Shown here one piece after another: positions 35,667 to 45,002 of a stretch of DNA of 64,000 nucleotides. Below the pieces are notes generated by a model. The model saw only the letters and a list, made by a program, of their open reading frames with translations, had not been told where the DNA came from and searched no databases. The position numbers and the translations under genes are program-made. Source of the stretch: Mesorhizobium sp. M4B.F.Ca.ET.058.02.1.1 (GTDB lineage Bacteria; Pseudomonadota; Alphaproteobacteria; Rhizobiales; Rhizobiaceae); contig NZ_CP034450.1 of the NCBI RefSeq assembly GCF_003952505.1, positions 2,542,001 to 2,606,000 on the forward strand. Reading direction: 5' to 3'. The stretch's first letter is position 1. The number at the start of each line of letters is the position of its first letter.

Positions 35667-37112
35667 TCATCTGTTGGATTGGGAAGGCTTTTCGGCCAGC
35701 GCCGCGTTGATCCGCAGCAGGCCGAGCGATGGGGATGCGGGCGGCAGGCCGGCGGCGACGACCTCGCCGATCAATTTCTCCGCCGTCGCCGCCGTGGCGA
35801 GAAAGCCTATGGCCTCGAGATACTGCTCAGCGCTTCGTTTCATGACGTCGTTGTCGCCCGAGACGGCGGAGCGCAGCGCCGAAAGCGTCTTGCCTTTTGC
35901 GAGGTCGCCCCATTCCAGCCAGCCTGCTTCGGCGCCTTCGACCTGATTTAGCGCGTGCAGATTCTGCGCGTCATTCAGGATCTGACTGATCAGGAGACGC
36001 TTCCTGCCGCCGTCCAAACGCAACATGAGTTGGAGGACGAGAAGCGCCAGCTTGCCGCCTTCGGCGACAAGCATATCCGCCAAACAGGCCACCGCCGCAT
36101 CGCTGCCGGACACCGAGACCATTAGAACGAGAAAACGATCGGCATTGTCATCGACGCCGAATTGCCATGCGCCGATGAATTCAGGCTCTGTCTTGCCGAA
36201 GCGAGCGACAAGATCGCCGAGGTAGCAGGATGCGAACAAGTCGGCGCGACGGGCTTGTTGCGCAGGCGACTTGAGTTTTGTCGGTGCGTAGGTGGTGCGG
36301 CGGCGAATGAAGCCGGATTTACCTTCCTCGATGAAAGCGGCAAGCTCGGCTGTCGGATCTTCCGACCCGCCATCAGCCGGATTGCCATGCTCTCCCAACC
36401 TTGCCAGGAGCCGGCCGGCCATTTCGCGCACCTTGCCCGAGCGATCGGCGGACAGGCTCTTCAGGAACGGCACGTCGTCGGCACCCAGGCCGAAGCGCAT
36501 GAGTTCGACGAGCGCTAGCCTGACCTCCGCCGGCTCGCTGGCCCCTTTGGTCTCGATAAGCGTTCGCGCCAAGGCAGGTGTGGTGCGCCGCAAATCGATC
36601 AGTGCGGTACGGCGCGCCGCGGGATAGAAATCATCCCAGGTCTCCGCAGTCAGTTGCTCGCGCCGGGACTGTTTCTCACCGTCCGCGCCTGCCTGCCAGT
36701 CGACCCAAGGGGCATAGACCTCGGGACTTTCCTGATCCGACGCAGCGGCCATCCAATCCATCGGATGCAGCACGAAGCCGCGGCTGGCGACGAGCGCGGC
36801 CACGCGGGTCTTGAGCCTCACTTCGGCTGCATATTTCAATGCAGCACGCAGCAACGGCCGCAGCCGTTCCGGGAGCGTCGGCATGGCCAGCACCGGCAGC
36901 GGCGGACGGCGTTTCAAGGTTTTCGCCGCCGCCGGCCGAAGCGCGACATCGAGCGCCTGCGCGGCAATGGCCAGCAGCCGCCTCTGCTGCTCGTCCGGGC
37001 TGGCCGCAGCCGCCACTTCCTTCCATTCGGCAGGGGCAAGTTCGAAAGCGGCGCCGCCGGAAATCCAGCCGTCGCGCAACCTTGCCAGCCCTGCCTGCTC
37101 GAGTTCGTTCAC
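35667..37112 (-). CDS. DUF5691-family protein (helical repeat)
   Basis: A 481-residue soluble protein rich in Leu/Ala helices, reading like HEAT-type repeats (for example ARRTALIDLRR, RTLIETKGASEPAEVRLALVEL, DRSGKVREMAGRLLARLG). No catalytic motif is visible. Operon context identifies it as the DUF5691 partner usually found with SWIM, MoxR, DUF5682 and vWA proteins. The start is GTG 37112, overlapping the SWIM-protein stop as GTGA; the upstream extension of the frame to 37415 is antisense-like sequence over the SWIM gene. Likely a scaffold or recognition subunit (inference). Confidence 0.78.
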   Translation of the reverse strand: MNELEQAGLARLRDGWISGGAAFELAPAEWKEVAAAASPDEQQRRLLAIAAQALDVALRPAAAKTLKRRPPLPVLAMPTLPERLRPLLRAALKYAAEVRLKTRVAALVASRGFVLHPMDWMAAASDQESPEVYAPWVDWQAGADGEKQSRREQLTAETWDDFYPAARRTALIDLRRTTPALARTLIETKGASEPAEVRLALVELMRFGLGADDVPFLKSLSADRSGKVREMAGRLLARLGEHGNPADGGSEDPTAELAAFIEEGKSGFIRRRTTYAPTKLKSPAQQARRADLFASCYLGDLVARFGKTEPEFIGAWQFGVDDNADRFLVLMVSVSGSDAAVACLADMLVAEGGKLALLVLQLMLRLDGGRKRLLISQILNDAQNLHALNQVEGAEAGWLEWGDLAKGKTLSALRSAVSGDNDVMKRSAEQYLEAIGFLATAATAEKLIGEVVAAGLPPASPSLGLLRINAALAEKPSQSNR

Positions 37113-38509
37113 GACAGATCGAGCCTCCCCATATTGCTCTGCGACGCAAGAAGCTCGAGCCTGGCGCCGTTCCAGAGCGCCGCCGTGGCTGCAAGCTCGA
37201 GGCCGAGCAACGTCTGGTTGACCGATCCCGCGACAGGCAGGGCAATGCCGTGCGGATCGCCCGCAGCCTGCCACCAGGCGCCTTCCTTCTCGTCCAGCGC
37301 GATCGCGCCGGCAGGCAGGATGACCGGGCAATCCGACAGCCATGGCGCGCCGTCCTGGAAGGCGGCATAGGCGGCAAGCGGATCGCCGGCTGCGTCCGAG
37401 CCGAAGGCTGGCCAAGCGCCTGGTGCCGAATCACCGAGCCGTTCCACGACCAGCGCCCGTAGCGGATTGCGCGATGGATAGAATACGAGCTTGGCCTTGA
37501 AGCGATCTCCCGGCGCGAAGGCGCCGGACCGGCGCCCGGCCGAAGCCGGGAAGAAATCGAGCAGAACGGCAAATCGCGGCGCCGGGCTCTTCAGATCGAG
37601 CAGCCATGTCGCATGGCTGACAAGCCCGTCGCGGCGGGTTTCTATCTTCTCGCCGAGCACCTCCCAATCGCTCTCGACCTGAACGGCGTCGGGGTTGGCG
37701 AGGACCTGCTCGCGCGTCTCAGATGTCGACACAAGTCGTTTCAGCTCGGGATCATCGGGCGTGGCGCGCCAAGCCTTGGCGAGCATCACCAGCTTGCCGA
37801 GCTCGCGGATCGCGGCATCCGGCTTCTCCTCGCCGCGCAGCGCCATCAACCGCGCCGGCAACTCGTCGACGCGGCCGGCAAGCGCTGTGGCCTTGAGGTC
37901 GACCAGCCGGGCTGCAATGCGGCGGCAGCGCTCGCTGCAGGCATCGACGAACCCGGCAAGGCCGAGCCGGAGCTGGTCGGCTATCCATTGATCGAGCTCG
38001 TCCAGCGCTGCCGCCACGGCGCTTCGCGTGTCCTCGGCCCGCTTGCGCTGTGCCGCCTCGCGGCGTTCAGCGGCCACGGCATCTTCGACCGGAGCGCTCT
38101 GCTCGGGCCGCGATGCCTCGTCGATGCTTTTGCCTTCCGAGTTTGCCGCCGCCTGCGTCGCTGGCTGCCCGGGCCGGCGGCGCCGGCCGAGCCAGTCGTT
38201 GACCCAATCCGGCGTCTGCTCGACGCGATCGAAGCTGGCCGGCGCGGTGGCGCCGATCCACATCAGCCCCAGTATGTGCTTGCACGGGAATTTCCGCGAC
38301 GGACAGGTGCATTTGTAGCCATGGTCGCCGGTATCGAATGCTACACGGTAGGGATTCGATCCCGAGCCCTGGCATTCGCCCCAGATGAGCCCCAGTTGCT
38401 CATTTGTCTCGAGCCGAGGCCAGTTCGACCGCTTGGTCAGCTTCGAGGCGGCGCTGAGCGAGGCCTGGTCAGGGGCAAGCGCTTCAATGGTTTTCAGGTC
38501 CAGTTGCAA
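37109..38509 (-). CDS. SWIM zinc-finger protein
   Basis: A 466-residue protein with a SWIM finger C67-T-C69-x6-C76-K-H78 (YKCTCPSRKFPCKHILGLMW). A central proline/charged linker (about 110-160) and a C-terminal helical and beta-rich region follow without known motifs. SWIM fingers bind DNA or protein. TTG 38509 is the probable start (AGAGG just upstream); no in-frame ATG is available near it. It is the first gene of the five-gene operon and overlaps the next by four bases. Confidence 0.85.
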   Translation of the reverse strand: MQLDLKTIEALAPDQASLSAASKLTKRSNWPRLETNEQLGLIWGECQGSGSNPYRVAFDTGDHGYKCTCPSRKFPCKHILGLMWIGATAPASFDRVEQTPDWVNDWLGRRRRPGQPATQAAANSEGKSIDEASRPEQSAPVEDAVAAERREAAQRKRAEDTRSAVAAALDELDQWIADQLRLGLAGFVDACSERCRRIAARLVDLKATALAGRVDELPARLMALRGEEKPDAAIRELGKLVMLAKAWRATPDDPELKRLVSTSETREQVLANPDAVQVESDWEVLGEKIETRRDGLVSHATWLLDLKSPAPRFAVLLDFFPASAGRRSGAFAPGDRFKAKLVFYPSRNPLRALVVERLGDSAPGAWPAFGSDAAGDPLAAYAAFQDGAPWLSDCPVILPAGAIALDEKEGAWWQAAGDPHGIALPVAGSVNQTLLGLELAATAALWNGARLELLASQSNMGRLDLS

Positions 38510-38652
38510 GCCGCGCCTCTCATGACCCCGAAGTATGATTCCGCGACGATAGATAGCCGTTTGCGGCGCGCTGGTGTAGCTCCAGCCGCCGCAAAGTTAA
38601 TTCCTTGTCTAACGTTCGGTTTCCTGATCAGGCCGGGCCGGTAATGTCGGCT
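38510..38652. other. Spacer upstream of the SWIM operon
   Basis: This 143-base stretch separates the SWIM gene start from the aminotransferase stop. It should hold the promoter of the five-gene operon (minus strand). I see no convincing -35/-10 pair, palindrome or terminator in it. Confidence 0.4.
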
Positions 38653-40044
38653 TCAGACGACCCCCGCGCCGCGGACGAGATCGACGAAGCGGGCAAAGAC
38701 TTCCGTGTGGCGGTCGACGTCGGCCGGCGACGTCGCCGGACACATCAGGAACATGGTGTGGAACGGCGTCACCAATATGCCCTCGTTCATGTAGAAGGCA
38801 TGCAGCAGCGTCTCGAGGTCGCCGCGCCGGGCGGCAATGACATCGGCGCCGTTGCGCGGCGGCGCGGGCATGAACATGATCTCGGCGCGGGCGCCGACCT
38901 GCGTCACATGCCAGGGCAATCTGCTGGCGCTGATGATGCCGCGCGCGGCTTCGGCCAGGCGCGAGGCATTGGCGATCATGACCTCGAAATTGGCGGGGGT
39001 CAGCACCTCCTCCAGCACCGCGCGCATGGTGGCGACGGTCAGCGCATTGCCGGCGAGCGTGCCGCCGATGCCGAGATGCGCCGACTGGCGCACGCGCGGA
39101 TTGACCATCGGCACGATCGCCCACAATCGCTCGGCGATCTCCCGCGAGACGCCGAAGACGCCGGCCGGGATGCCGCCGGCAATCGCCTTGCCGGTAACCA
39201 GCATGTCCGGCTCCAGACCATGCTGCGCGGTGCAGCCGCCCGGCCCGCTGGAGATGGTGTGGGTCTCGTCGATGATCAGCACCGTGCCGGTGCGGCGGGT
39301 GATCTCGCGAAGCGTGGCGTGAAAACCGTCGGCGACCGGGATCATGCCGAAATTGGTCATCAGCGGCTCGGTCAGCACGCAGGCGACGTCGCCGGCCGAG
39401 AGCGCCTCCTCGAGCGCCGCGATGTCGTTGAACTCAACCACCCTGGAGACGGCGGAATGGTCGACGCCATTGGGATGGATCATGTTGCGCATGCCGACGC
39501 GGCCGTCGCGGATCTCGACATGCGCCTCCTCGACGCCGCCGTGATAGCAGCCGGAGAAGACCAGCACCTTGTCGCGGCCGGTGATTATGCGGGCAATGCG
39601 GATGGCGCCGCGATTGGCGTCGGTGGCCGAGGTGGTGAGCGTCCAGTAAGGCAGGCCGAAGCGGCGCGTAAGCTCTGCGCCGACCCAGAGGCTGTCCTCG
39701 GTCGGCAGCATCATCGTGGTGCCGTTCCGCAACTGGCGAAGGGCGGCGCGGGTGACCGCCTCCGGCGCATGGCCGCACATGCCGCCGGTGTCGCCAAGGG
39801 CGAAGTCGACATAGTCGTGGCCGTCGATGTCGCTTATGTGGGCGCCGCTGGCCGACGCCGCATAGACCGGGAAACCGCCGGCCCAGCGGCGCATCCAGTG
39901 CGAGGGACCGCCATAGAGGAAATGCCTCTTGCCCTCTTCCCACGCCGCCGCCGAGCGCGGGTGGGTTTCGAGGAAGCGCTGTTGCTCGCGGTCGAGCAGG
40001 TCGCCGGTTGTCTTTGAATGCAAAGCGTTTTTGGCAGCCGTCAC
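38653..40044 (-). CDS. Class III (PLP-dependent) aminotransferase, glutamate-1-semialdehyde-aminomutase-like
   Basis: A 463-residue fold-type I enzyme. Motifs are YVDFALGDTGGMCGHAPEAV near the N-terminus, the cofactor segment IIDETHTI and the Schiff-base lysine in LVTGKAIAGGIPAGVFG. It resembles the aspartate aminotransferase family/GSA-aminomutase group used for omega-amino or beta-amino acids; the substrate is not readable. GTG 40044 is chosen because GGGAGG lies nine bases upstream. The divergent IclR regulator and the palindrome in between suggest substrate-responsive control. Confidence 0.88.
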   Translation of the reverse strand: MTAAKNALHSKTTGDLLDREQQRFLETHPRSAAAWEEGKRHFLYGGPSHWMRRWAGGFPVYAASASGAHISDIDGHDYVDFALGDTGGMCGHAPEAVTRAALRQLRNGTTMMLPTEDSLWVGAELTRRFGLPYWTLTTSATDANRGAIRIARIITGRDKVLVFSGCYHGGVEEAHVEIRDGRVGMRNMIHPNGVDHSAVSRVVEFNDIAALEEALSAGDVACVLTEPLMTNFGMIPVADGFHATLREITRRTGTVLIIDETHTISSGPGGCTAQHGLEPDMLVTGKAIAGGIPAGVFGVSREIAERLWAIVPMVNPRVRQSAHLGIGGTLAGNALTVATMRAVLEEVLTPANFEVMIANASRLAEAARGIISASRLPWHVTQVGARAEIMFMPAPPRNGADVIAARRGDLETLLHAFYMNEGILVTPFHTMFLMCPATSPADVDRHTEVFARFVDLVRGAGVV

Positions 40045-40098
40045 GGGGCGAAGCCTCCCTTGTGTGCCGTCAGTTGGGCACAAGATGATTTTCTTGTC

Positions 40099-40115
40099 GG
40101 TTCACTATTTGAACC
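40099..40115. promoter_or_regulatory. Candidate IclR operator in the aminotransferase/IclR divergent region
   Basis: GGTTCA-CTATT-TGAACC is a perfect 6-base-arm inverted repeat in the 150-base divergent region. It lies 55 bases upstream of the aminotransferase start and 80-100 upstream of the regulator, a usual position for an IclR-family site. Confidence 0.5.
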
Positions 40116-40194
40116 ATCGTTTTGCATGTTATAGACAAACTGCAGGCTACCTCGGCTGCTGTCAAGTTAATTCACATGCGAACTATCTTGGAGA

Positions 40195-40947
40195 ATGCAT
40201 CATGAGCACGGTGGCAAGGCGGTCTCGCTGCTGGAACTGTTCACGCTCGACGAGCCGGAGATCGGGCTGTCCGACCTCGCCCGCAAGGCCGGCCTCGACA
40301 AGGCGACAGCCCGGCGTTTGCTGATGGCGCTCGCCAACCATCGGCTGATCGAGCAGGAGCCGCAAAGCCGCCGCTACCGGCTGGGCGCCGGCCTGTCGCG
40401 GCTGGCCCGCATCCGCGACGCGCATTTCCCTTTCGTGCGCGTGGCGGCGCCGGTGGCGCGGGAGCTGTCGCTCGAAACCGGCGAGACCGTGCATCTGTCG
40501 GAGTTCAGCGCTGGCGCGCTGCTCACCGTGCATGTCGAACTGTCGGCGAAGGCCAACCGCGTCAATGTCGATGTCGGCCAGATCCTGCCACTGCACGGCA
40601 CGGCCTCCGGCATCGCCTTCCTCGCCGCCTCGCGGCTGCAAGTGGTCAGCGCCTATCTGGAGAAGCCCTTGCAGGCCTTCACCGCGCATACGGTGACAGG
40701 ACCGGACACGCTGGCCAAAGCCATCGCTTTTGCCGCCGCGAGCGGCTATTCGCGCAGCTCGCAGGGCTATGAGGAAGGCGTGCACAGCATCGGCGCCGCG
40801 ATCCTCGGCGCCGACGGCCAACCGATCGGCGCGCTTGCGGTGGCTTCCCCCGTATCCCGCGTCGACGATGCGGTCGCGGCCAACCAGGGTGCTGCGACGG
40901 TCAAGGCGGCGCGCCTGATTGCGGCACGGCTGACCGGCGAGGCGTGA
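40195..40947 (+). CDS. IclR-family transcriptional regulator (probable 1-base frameshift at start)
   Basis: About 250 residues: a winged-helix N-terminus (EIGLSDLARKAGLDKATARRLLMALANHRLIEQ) and a C-terminal IclR effector domain (LHGTASGIAFLAA, GYSRSSQGYEEGVHSIGAAIL). As read, translation would begin at ATG 40195 (MHHEHGGKAVSLLEL), but GGAGA then sits only two bases away. ATG 40202 has that site at ideal spacing and opens MSTV in another frame; adding one G to GGTGGC (about 40213) would give MSTVGKAVSLLELF, a textbook IclR start. Either the upstream ATG rescues the frame or a base is missing. Divergent from the aminotransferase it likely controls. Confidence 0.82.
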   Translation: MHHEHGGKAVSLLELFTLDEPEIGLSDLARKAGLDKATARRLLMALANHRLIEQEPQSRRYRLGAGLSRLARIRDAHFPFVRVAAPVARELSLETGETVHLSEFSAGALLTVHVELSAKANRVNVDVGQILPLHGTASGIAFLAASRLQVVSAYLEKPLQAFTAHTVTGPDTLAKAIAFAAASGYSRSSQGYEEGVHSIGAAILGADGQPIGALAVASPVSRVDDAVAANQGAATVKAARLIAARLTGEA

Positions 40948-41053
40948 CATCCCGCATCGGCGAGGCTGAACTCACCATACTCGCGGCTGCCGCTCATTGG
41001 TCGCGGTCGCCGAACCTGGCCGAAGCCCCTCTTGTCGCCTTCATTTGAAAATT

Positions 41054-41122
41054 TGAACGGTGTTCACTTTTGTCTTGAACGCCGTTCACAATGTGCTAAA
41101 TTGCGTTTATGAACATCGTTCA
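41054..41122 (+). promoter_or_regulatory. Triple TGAAC-N3-GTTCA operator array
   Basis: Three copies of the perfect inverted repeat TGAAC-N3-GTTCA lie at 41054-41066, 41076-41088 and 41110-41122 with spacers GGT, GCC and ATC. Start-to-start distances are 22 and 34 bases, about two and three helical turns, so all face the same side of the DNA. A promoter with TTGAAC (41075-41080) and TAAATT (41097-41102) would overlap site 2. The array precedes the 55-residue ORF and the Aas fusion gene. The half-site style fits a TetR-family repressor, but none is encoded nearby. Confidence 0.75.
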
Positions 41123-41227
41123 TGGAAAATGAGCGGCGAAGCGGATGACGAAGCCTGCTGATTGTATCCGGCCCTGAAACCAGCCAGCGCCGACCCGGCT
41201 TAACCCTGAAACGAAAGGATCATATCG

Positions 41228-41395
41228 ATGGCCACCAACAGCTATGTTTCCAACCATGCGAGTGCCTGGAAGACGTCCATCGCCATCACCAAGACGCTGC
41301 GTGACGCGGAGGAAACGGGCCGGTTCATCAACAGGCTGCAAGGCGCCAAGACCGAAAAGCTGATGATGGATATCAACCGCAGTAACGAAGTTTAA
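41228..41395 (+). CDS. Small hypothetical protein (55 aa)
   Basis: An ORF of 55 residues (MATNSYVSNHASAWKTSIAI onwards, ending RSNEV) begins nine bases after AAAGGA and ends 95 bases before the Aas fusion gene. It is soluble, mildly basic, without cysteines, signal peptide or membrane segment. The good ribosome site, position just downstream of the triple operator and absence of overlap with another gene support it as real. I do not recognise the family. Confidence 0.6.
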   Translation: MATNSYVSNHASAWKTSIAITKTLRDAEETGRFINRLQGAKTEKLMMDINRSNEV

Positions 41396-41490
41396 CCGGC
41401 TTCCCGCTTAAAACGAGGCTCAAACCGCGCAAGCAACCGCTGACCGATCCATCTCGGATTGCTCGATGGCCTTGCCCAATGGAACTTGCC

Positions 41491-44400
41491 ATGAACACCC
41501 ATCTGATGATGTCGCGGCGCTTTGCGCCTCTCTTCTGGACGCAGTTCCTGTCCGCCTTCAACGACAACTTCCTGAAGAACACGCTGGTGTTCCTCATCCT
41601 CTTCACCCTTGCCGCGGACCAGGCGGCGTCATTGGTGACCTTGGCCGGCGCCATTTTCATGGCCCCTTCCTGCTCTTGTCCGCGCTTGGCGGCGAGATCG
41701 CCGACCGCTTCGACAAGGCTTTCGTGGCGCGCAGGCTGAAGTTCGTCGAGATCGGCGCCGCCTTGCTGGCCGTAATCGGCATCGCGCTGTCGTCCATTCC
41801 GGTGCTGCTCACGGCGCTGTTCCTGTTCGGCGTGATTTCGGCGCTGTTCGGCCCGATCAAATACGGCATCCTGCCCGATCACCTCGAGCGCAAGGAACTG
41901 CCGCGCGCCAACGCCTGGATCGAGTCGGCCACCTTCGCCGCCATCCTCGGCGGCACCATCGCCGGCGGCGTCGTCTCCGCCGACGGCATCGGCGTTGCGG
42001 TGTTCGGACCGATCATGATGGCGCTTGCCGTCGGCTGCTGGCTCGTCAGCCGCTACATCCCGGCGACCGGTGCGGCCGCGCCGAACCTGGTGATCGACAA
42101 GAATGTCCTGCGCTCTACCTGGCGTCTGGTCAGCGAATTGCGCACCAACCAACGCATCTGGCGGGCGGCGCTGATGGCGTCCTGGTTCTGGCTGGTCGGC
42201 GCCATCGTCCTTTCCATCCTGCCAACCCTGGTCAAGAATTCGCTCGGCGGCACCGAGATCGCCGTGACCGCCTATCTGGCGGTCTTCGCGGTCGCCGTCG
42301 CCATCGGCTCGGCCATCGCCGCCTGGATGTCGCAGGGACGCATGGTGCTGTTGCCCGCCCCGGTCGGCACCGCGCTGATGGCCGTGTTCGGGCTGGACCT
42401 CGCCTGGAGCGTGTGGGGCCTTCAGGCCTCCGCCCAGGCGCAGACGCTCAGCGCCTTCTTCGCCGGCCCGAACACCATCCGAGTCGCCATTGATCTCGCC
42501 GGCCTGGCGATCGCCGGTGCCTTCCTTGTCGTTCCCACCTTCGCGGCCGTGCAGGCCTGGGCGCCGGAGGACCGGCGCGCCCGTGTCGTCGCCGCGGTGA
42601 ATGTCGTCAGCGCCGGCTTCATGACCCTCGGCGGCGGCATCGTCGCCGCCATCCAAGGCGCTGGCGTCTCGATCGCCGGCGTGCTGGCCGGCCTTGCCGT
42701 GGTCAATGCCGTCGCCGCCTGGCTGATGCTGAAATACCTGCCCACGAATCCTTTCCGCGATTTCGTCTCCATCCTGTTCCGCGCCTTCCATCATCTGGAG
42801 GTCGAGGGGCTGGACAACCTCAAGGCCGCCGGCCCGGCGCCGATCCTGGCGCTCAACCATGTCAGCTTCCTCGATGGTCCGCTGGCCCTGACGCTGACCG
42901 ACGAGGAGCCGGTCTTCGCCATCGACCACACCATCGCGCAGGCCTGGTGGATGAAGCCGTTCCTGAAGCTCGCCCGCGCCCTGCCGCTCAATCCGGCCAA
43001 GCCGATGTCGACCCGCACGCTGATCAAGATCGTGCAGGGCGGCGATCCGCTGGTCATCTTCCCCGAAGGCCGCATCACCGTCACCGGAGGCCTGATGAAG
43101 GTCTATGACGGCGCCGCCATGGTCGCCGACAAGACCGGCTCGATGGTCGTGCCGGTGCGCATCGACGGGCTGGAGAAGAGCTACTTCTCGCGGCTGACGT
43201 CGCAGCACGTGCGCCGCCGCCTGTTCCCGAAGGTCAAGGTGACCATCCTGGAACCGGTGAAGCTCGAAGTTCCGCAGGAGTTCAAGGGCCGCCAGCGTCG
43301 CACCGCGGCGGGCGCCGCCCTCTATCAGGTGATGTCGGATCTCGTCTTCCGCACCGAGGACATCGACAAGACGGTGCTTGAGAAAATCATCCTGACGGCG
43401 AACGAGCGCGGCATGAAACAGCTCGCCGTGCAGGACCCGGTCACCGGCTCGCTGAGCTACGGCAAGCTGCTGACGGCTGCCGCCGTGCTCGGCGAGAAGT
43501 TCGAGCACCTCTATGCCAGCCAGCAGACAATCGGCATTATGCTGCCCAATGCCAACGGCGCATGCGCGACGCTGCTCGGCGTCATGTCGGCCGGCAAGGT
43601 GCCGGCGATGATCAACTTCACCGCGGGTGCGGCGAACATCCTCTCCGCCTGCAAGGCCGCCGAGGTGCGGACCGTGCTCACCTCCCGCGCGTTTGTCGAA
43701 CAGGCCAAGCTCGGCGCGGTCGTCGAGGAAATCGGCCGCTCGGTGGAGATCGTCTGGCTCGACGACCTGCGAGCCGGCATCGGCCTCAAGGACAAGCTGC
43801 TCGGGCTGCTGCGCAAGACCACACCGCGCGTCGCCCGCAAGCCCGACGACGCGGCGGTGATCCTGTTCACCTCCGGTTCCGAAGGCACGCCGAAGGGCGT
43901 GGTGCTTACCCACCGCAACATCCTCGCCAACGCCGCCCAGGCCGCCTCGCGCATCGACTTCCACTCGGGCGACAAGGTGTTCAACGTGCTGCCGATCTTC
44001 CATTCCTTCGGCATGACGGCGGGCACGGTGCTACCGCTGATCTCGGGCGTGCCGGTCTATTTCTACCCCTCGCCGCTGCACTACCGCATCGTGCCTGAAC
44101 TGGTCTACGCGTCGAATGCGACGATCATCTTCGGCACCGACACGTTCCTCTCAGGCTATGCGCGCACGGCGCATCCTTACGACTTCCGCTCGGTGCGCTA
44201 CTGCTTTGCTGGCGCCGAGCCGGTCAAGGCGGCGACGCGCATGACCTATATGGAGAAGTTCGGCCTGCGCATCCTCGAGGGCTACGGCGTGACCGAGGCG
44301 GCGCCGGTGATCTCCATCAACACGCCGATGTACAACCGGTCCGGCAGCGTCGGCAAAATCATGCCCGGCATGGAGTATCGGCTGGATCCGGTGCCCGGCG

Positions 44401-44894
44401 TCGAAAATGGCGGGCGGCTCTACGTGCGCGGCCCGAATGTCATGTCAGGCTATCTGCGGGCCGAGAAGCCGGGCGCGCTCGAGCCGCTGGAAGACGGCTG
44501 GCATGACACCGGCGACGTTGTCTCCATCGATGAGGCGGGCTTCATCACCATCCGCGGCCGCGCCAAGCGTTTCGCCAAGATCGGCGGCGAGATGATCTCG
44601 CTGGCTGCCGTCGAGGCGCTGGCCGGCGAATTGTGGAAAGGCTCGCTGTCGGCCGTCGCAACCGTGCCGGATGCCCGCAAGGGCGAAAAGCTGATCCTGA
44701 TCACGGAGGCTGCGAACGCTACCCGCGCGGATTTCCTGGCCTTCGCCAAGGCCAACGGGGCCATGGACCTGATGGTGCCTGCCGAGGTGCGCGTCGTTGC
44801 GAAAGTGCCGGTGCTCGGTTCCGGCAAGCTCGACTTCGCCGGCGTGACGAAGTTGGTGCGCGGCGAGGAAGACCTGAAGGTCAAGGCCGCCTGA
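41491..44894 (+). CDS. aas: LplT-Aas-type fusion: MFS lysophospholipid flippase / acyltransferase / acyl-ACP synthetase (1-base frameshift)
   Basis: Three domains: an MFS transporter (about 1-415, beginning MNTHLMMSRRFAPLFWTQF), a PlsC acyltransferase (NHVSFLDGP near 455, FPEGRITVTG near 524) and an AMP-binding acyl-ACP/CoA synthetase (FTSGSEGTPKGVVLTHRN near 790). Such fusions import lysophosphatidylethanolamine and reacylate it at the inner membrane. As given, the frame breaks at the C run 41663-41666: reading GAIFMAP continues as FLLLSALGGE only if one C is added, giving 1,134 residues. Everything else is intact, so a sequencing error or a very recent mutation is more likely than an old pseudogene. 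It lies downstream of the triple operator. Confidence 0.87.
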
Positions 44895-44909
44895 CGCGGA
44901 TACGCGAAC

Positions 44910-44932
44910 GGGCCGGCGCAAAACGCCGGCCC
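44910..44932 (+). terminator. Strong stem-loop after the Aas fusion gene
   Basis: GGGCCGGCG and CGCCGGCCC form a perfect nine-base stem around a CAAAA loop, 16 bases after the stop codon. There is no T run, so it may work with Rho or as an mRNA 3' stabiliser. Confidence 0.65.
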
Positions 44933-45002
44933 GCCAGGGCTACTGTCGGCCCGACTTTGCCATTGTTTCGCGCGCGCGGATCGATGGGCAAGGCATCGCG
45001 CT

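Noticed and set aside
41663..41670. Programmed ribosomal frameshift in the Aas fusion gene
   Set aside because: No slippery heptamer or downstream structure is apparent; a missing C in a short run is simpler, and two other genes nearby show the same pattern.
41373..44003. 876-codon open frame on the minus strand
   Set aside because: It is the antisense of the Aas fusion gene, which has clear domains. Its translation is rich in Arg, Gly, Asp and His with no motif, as expected from high-GC antisense DNA.
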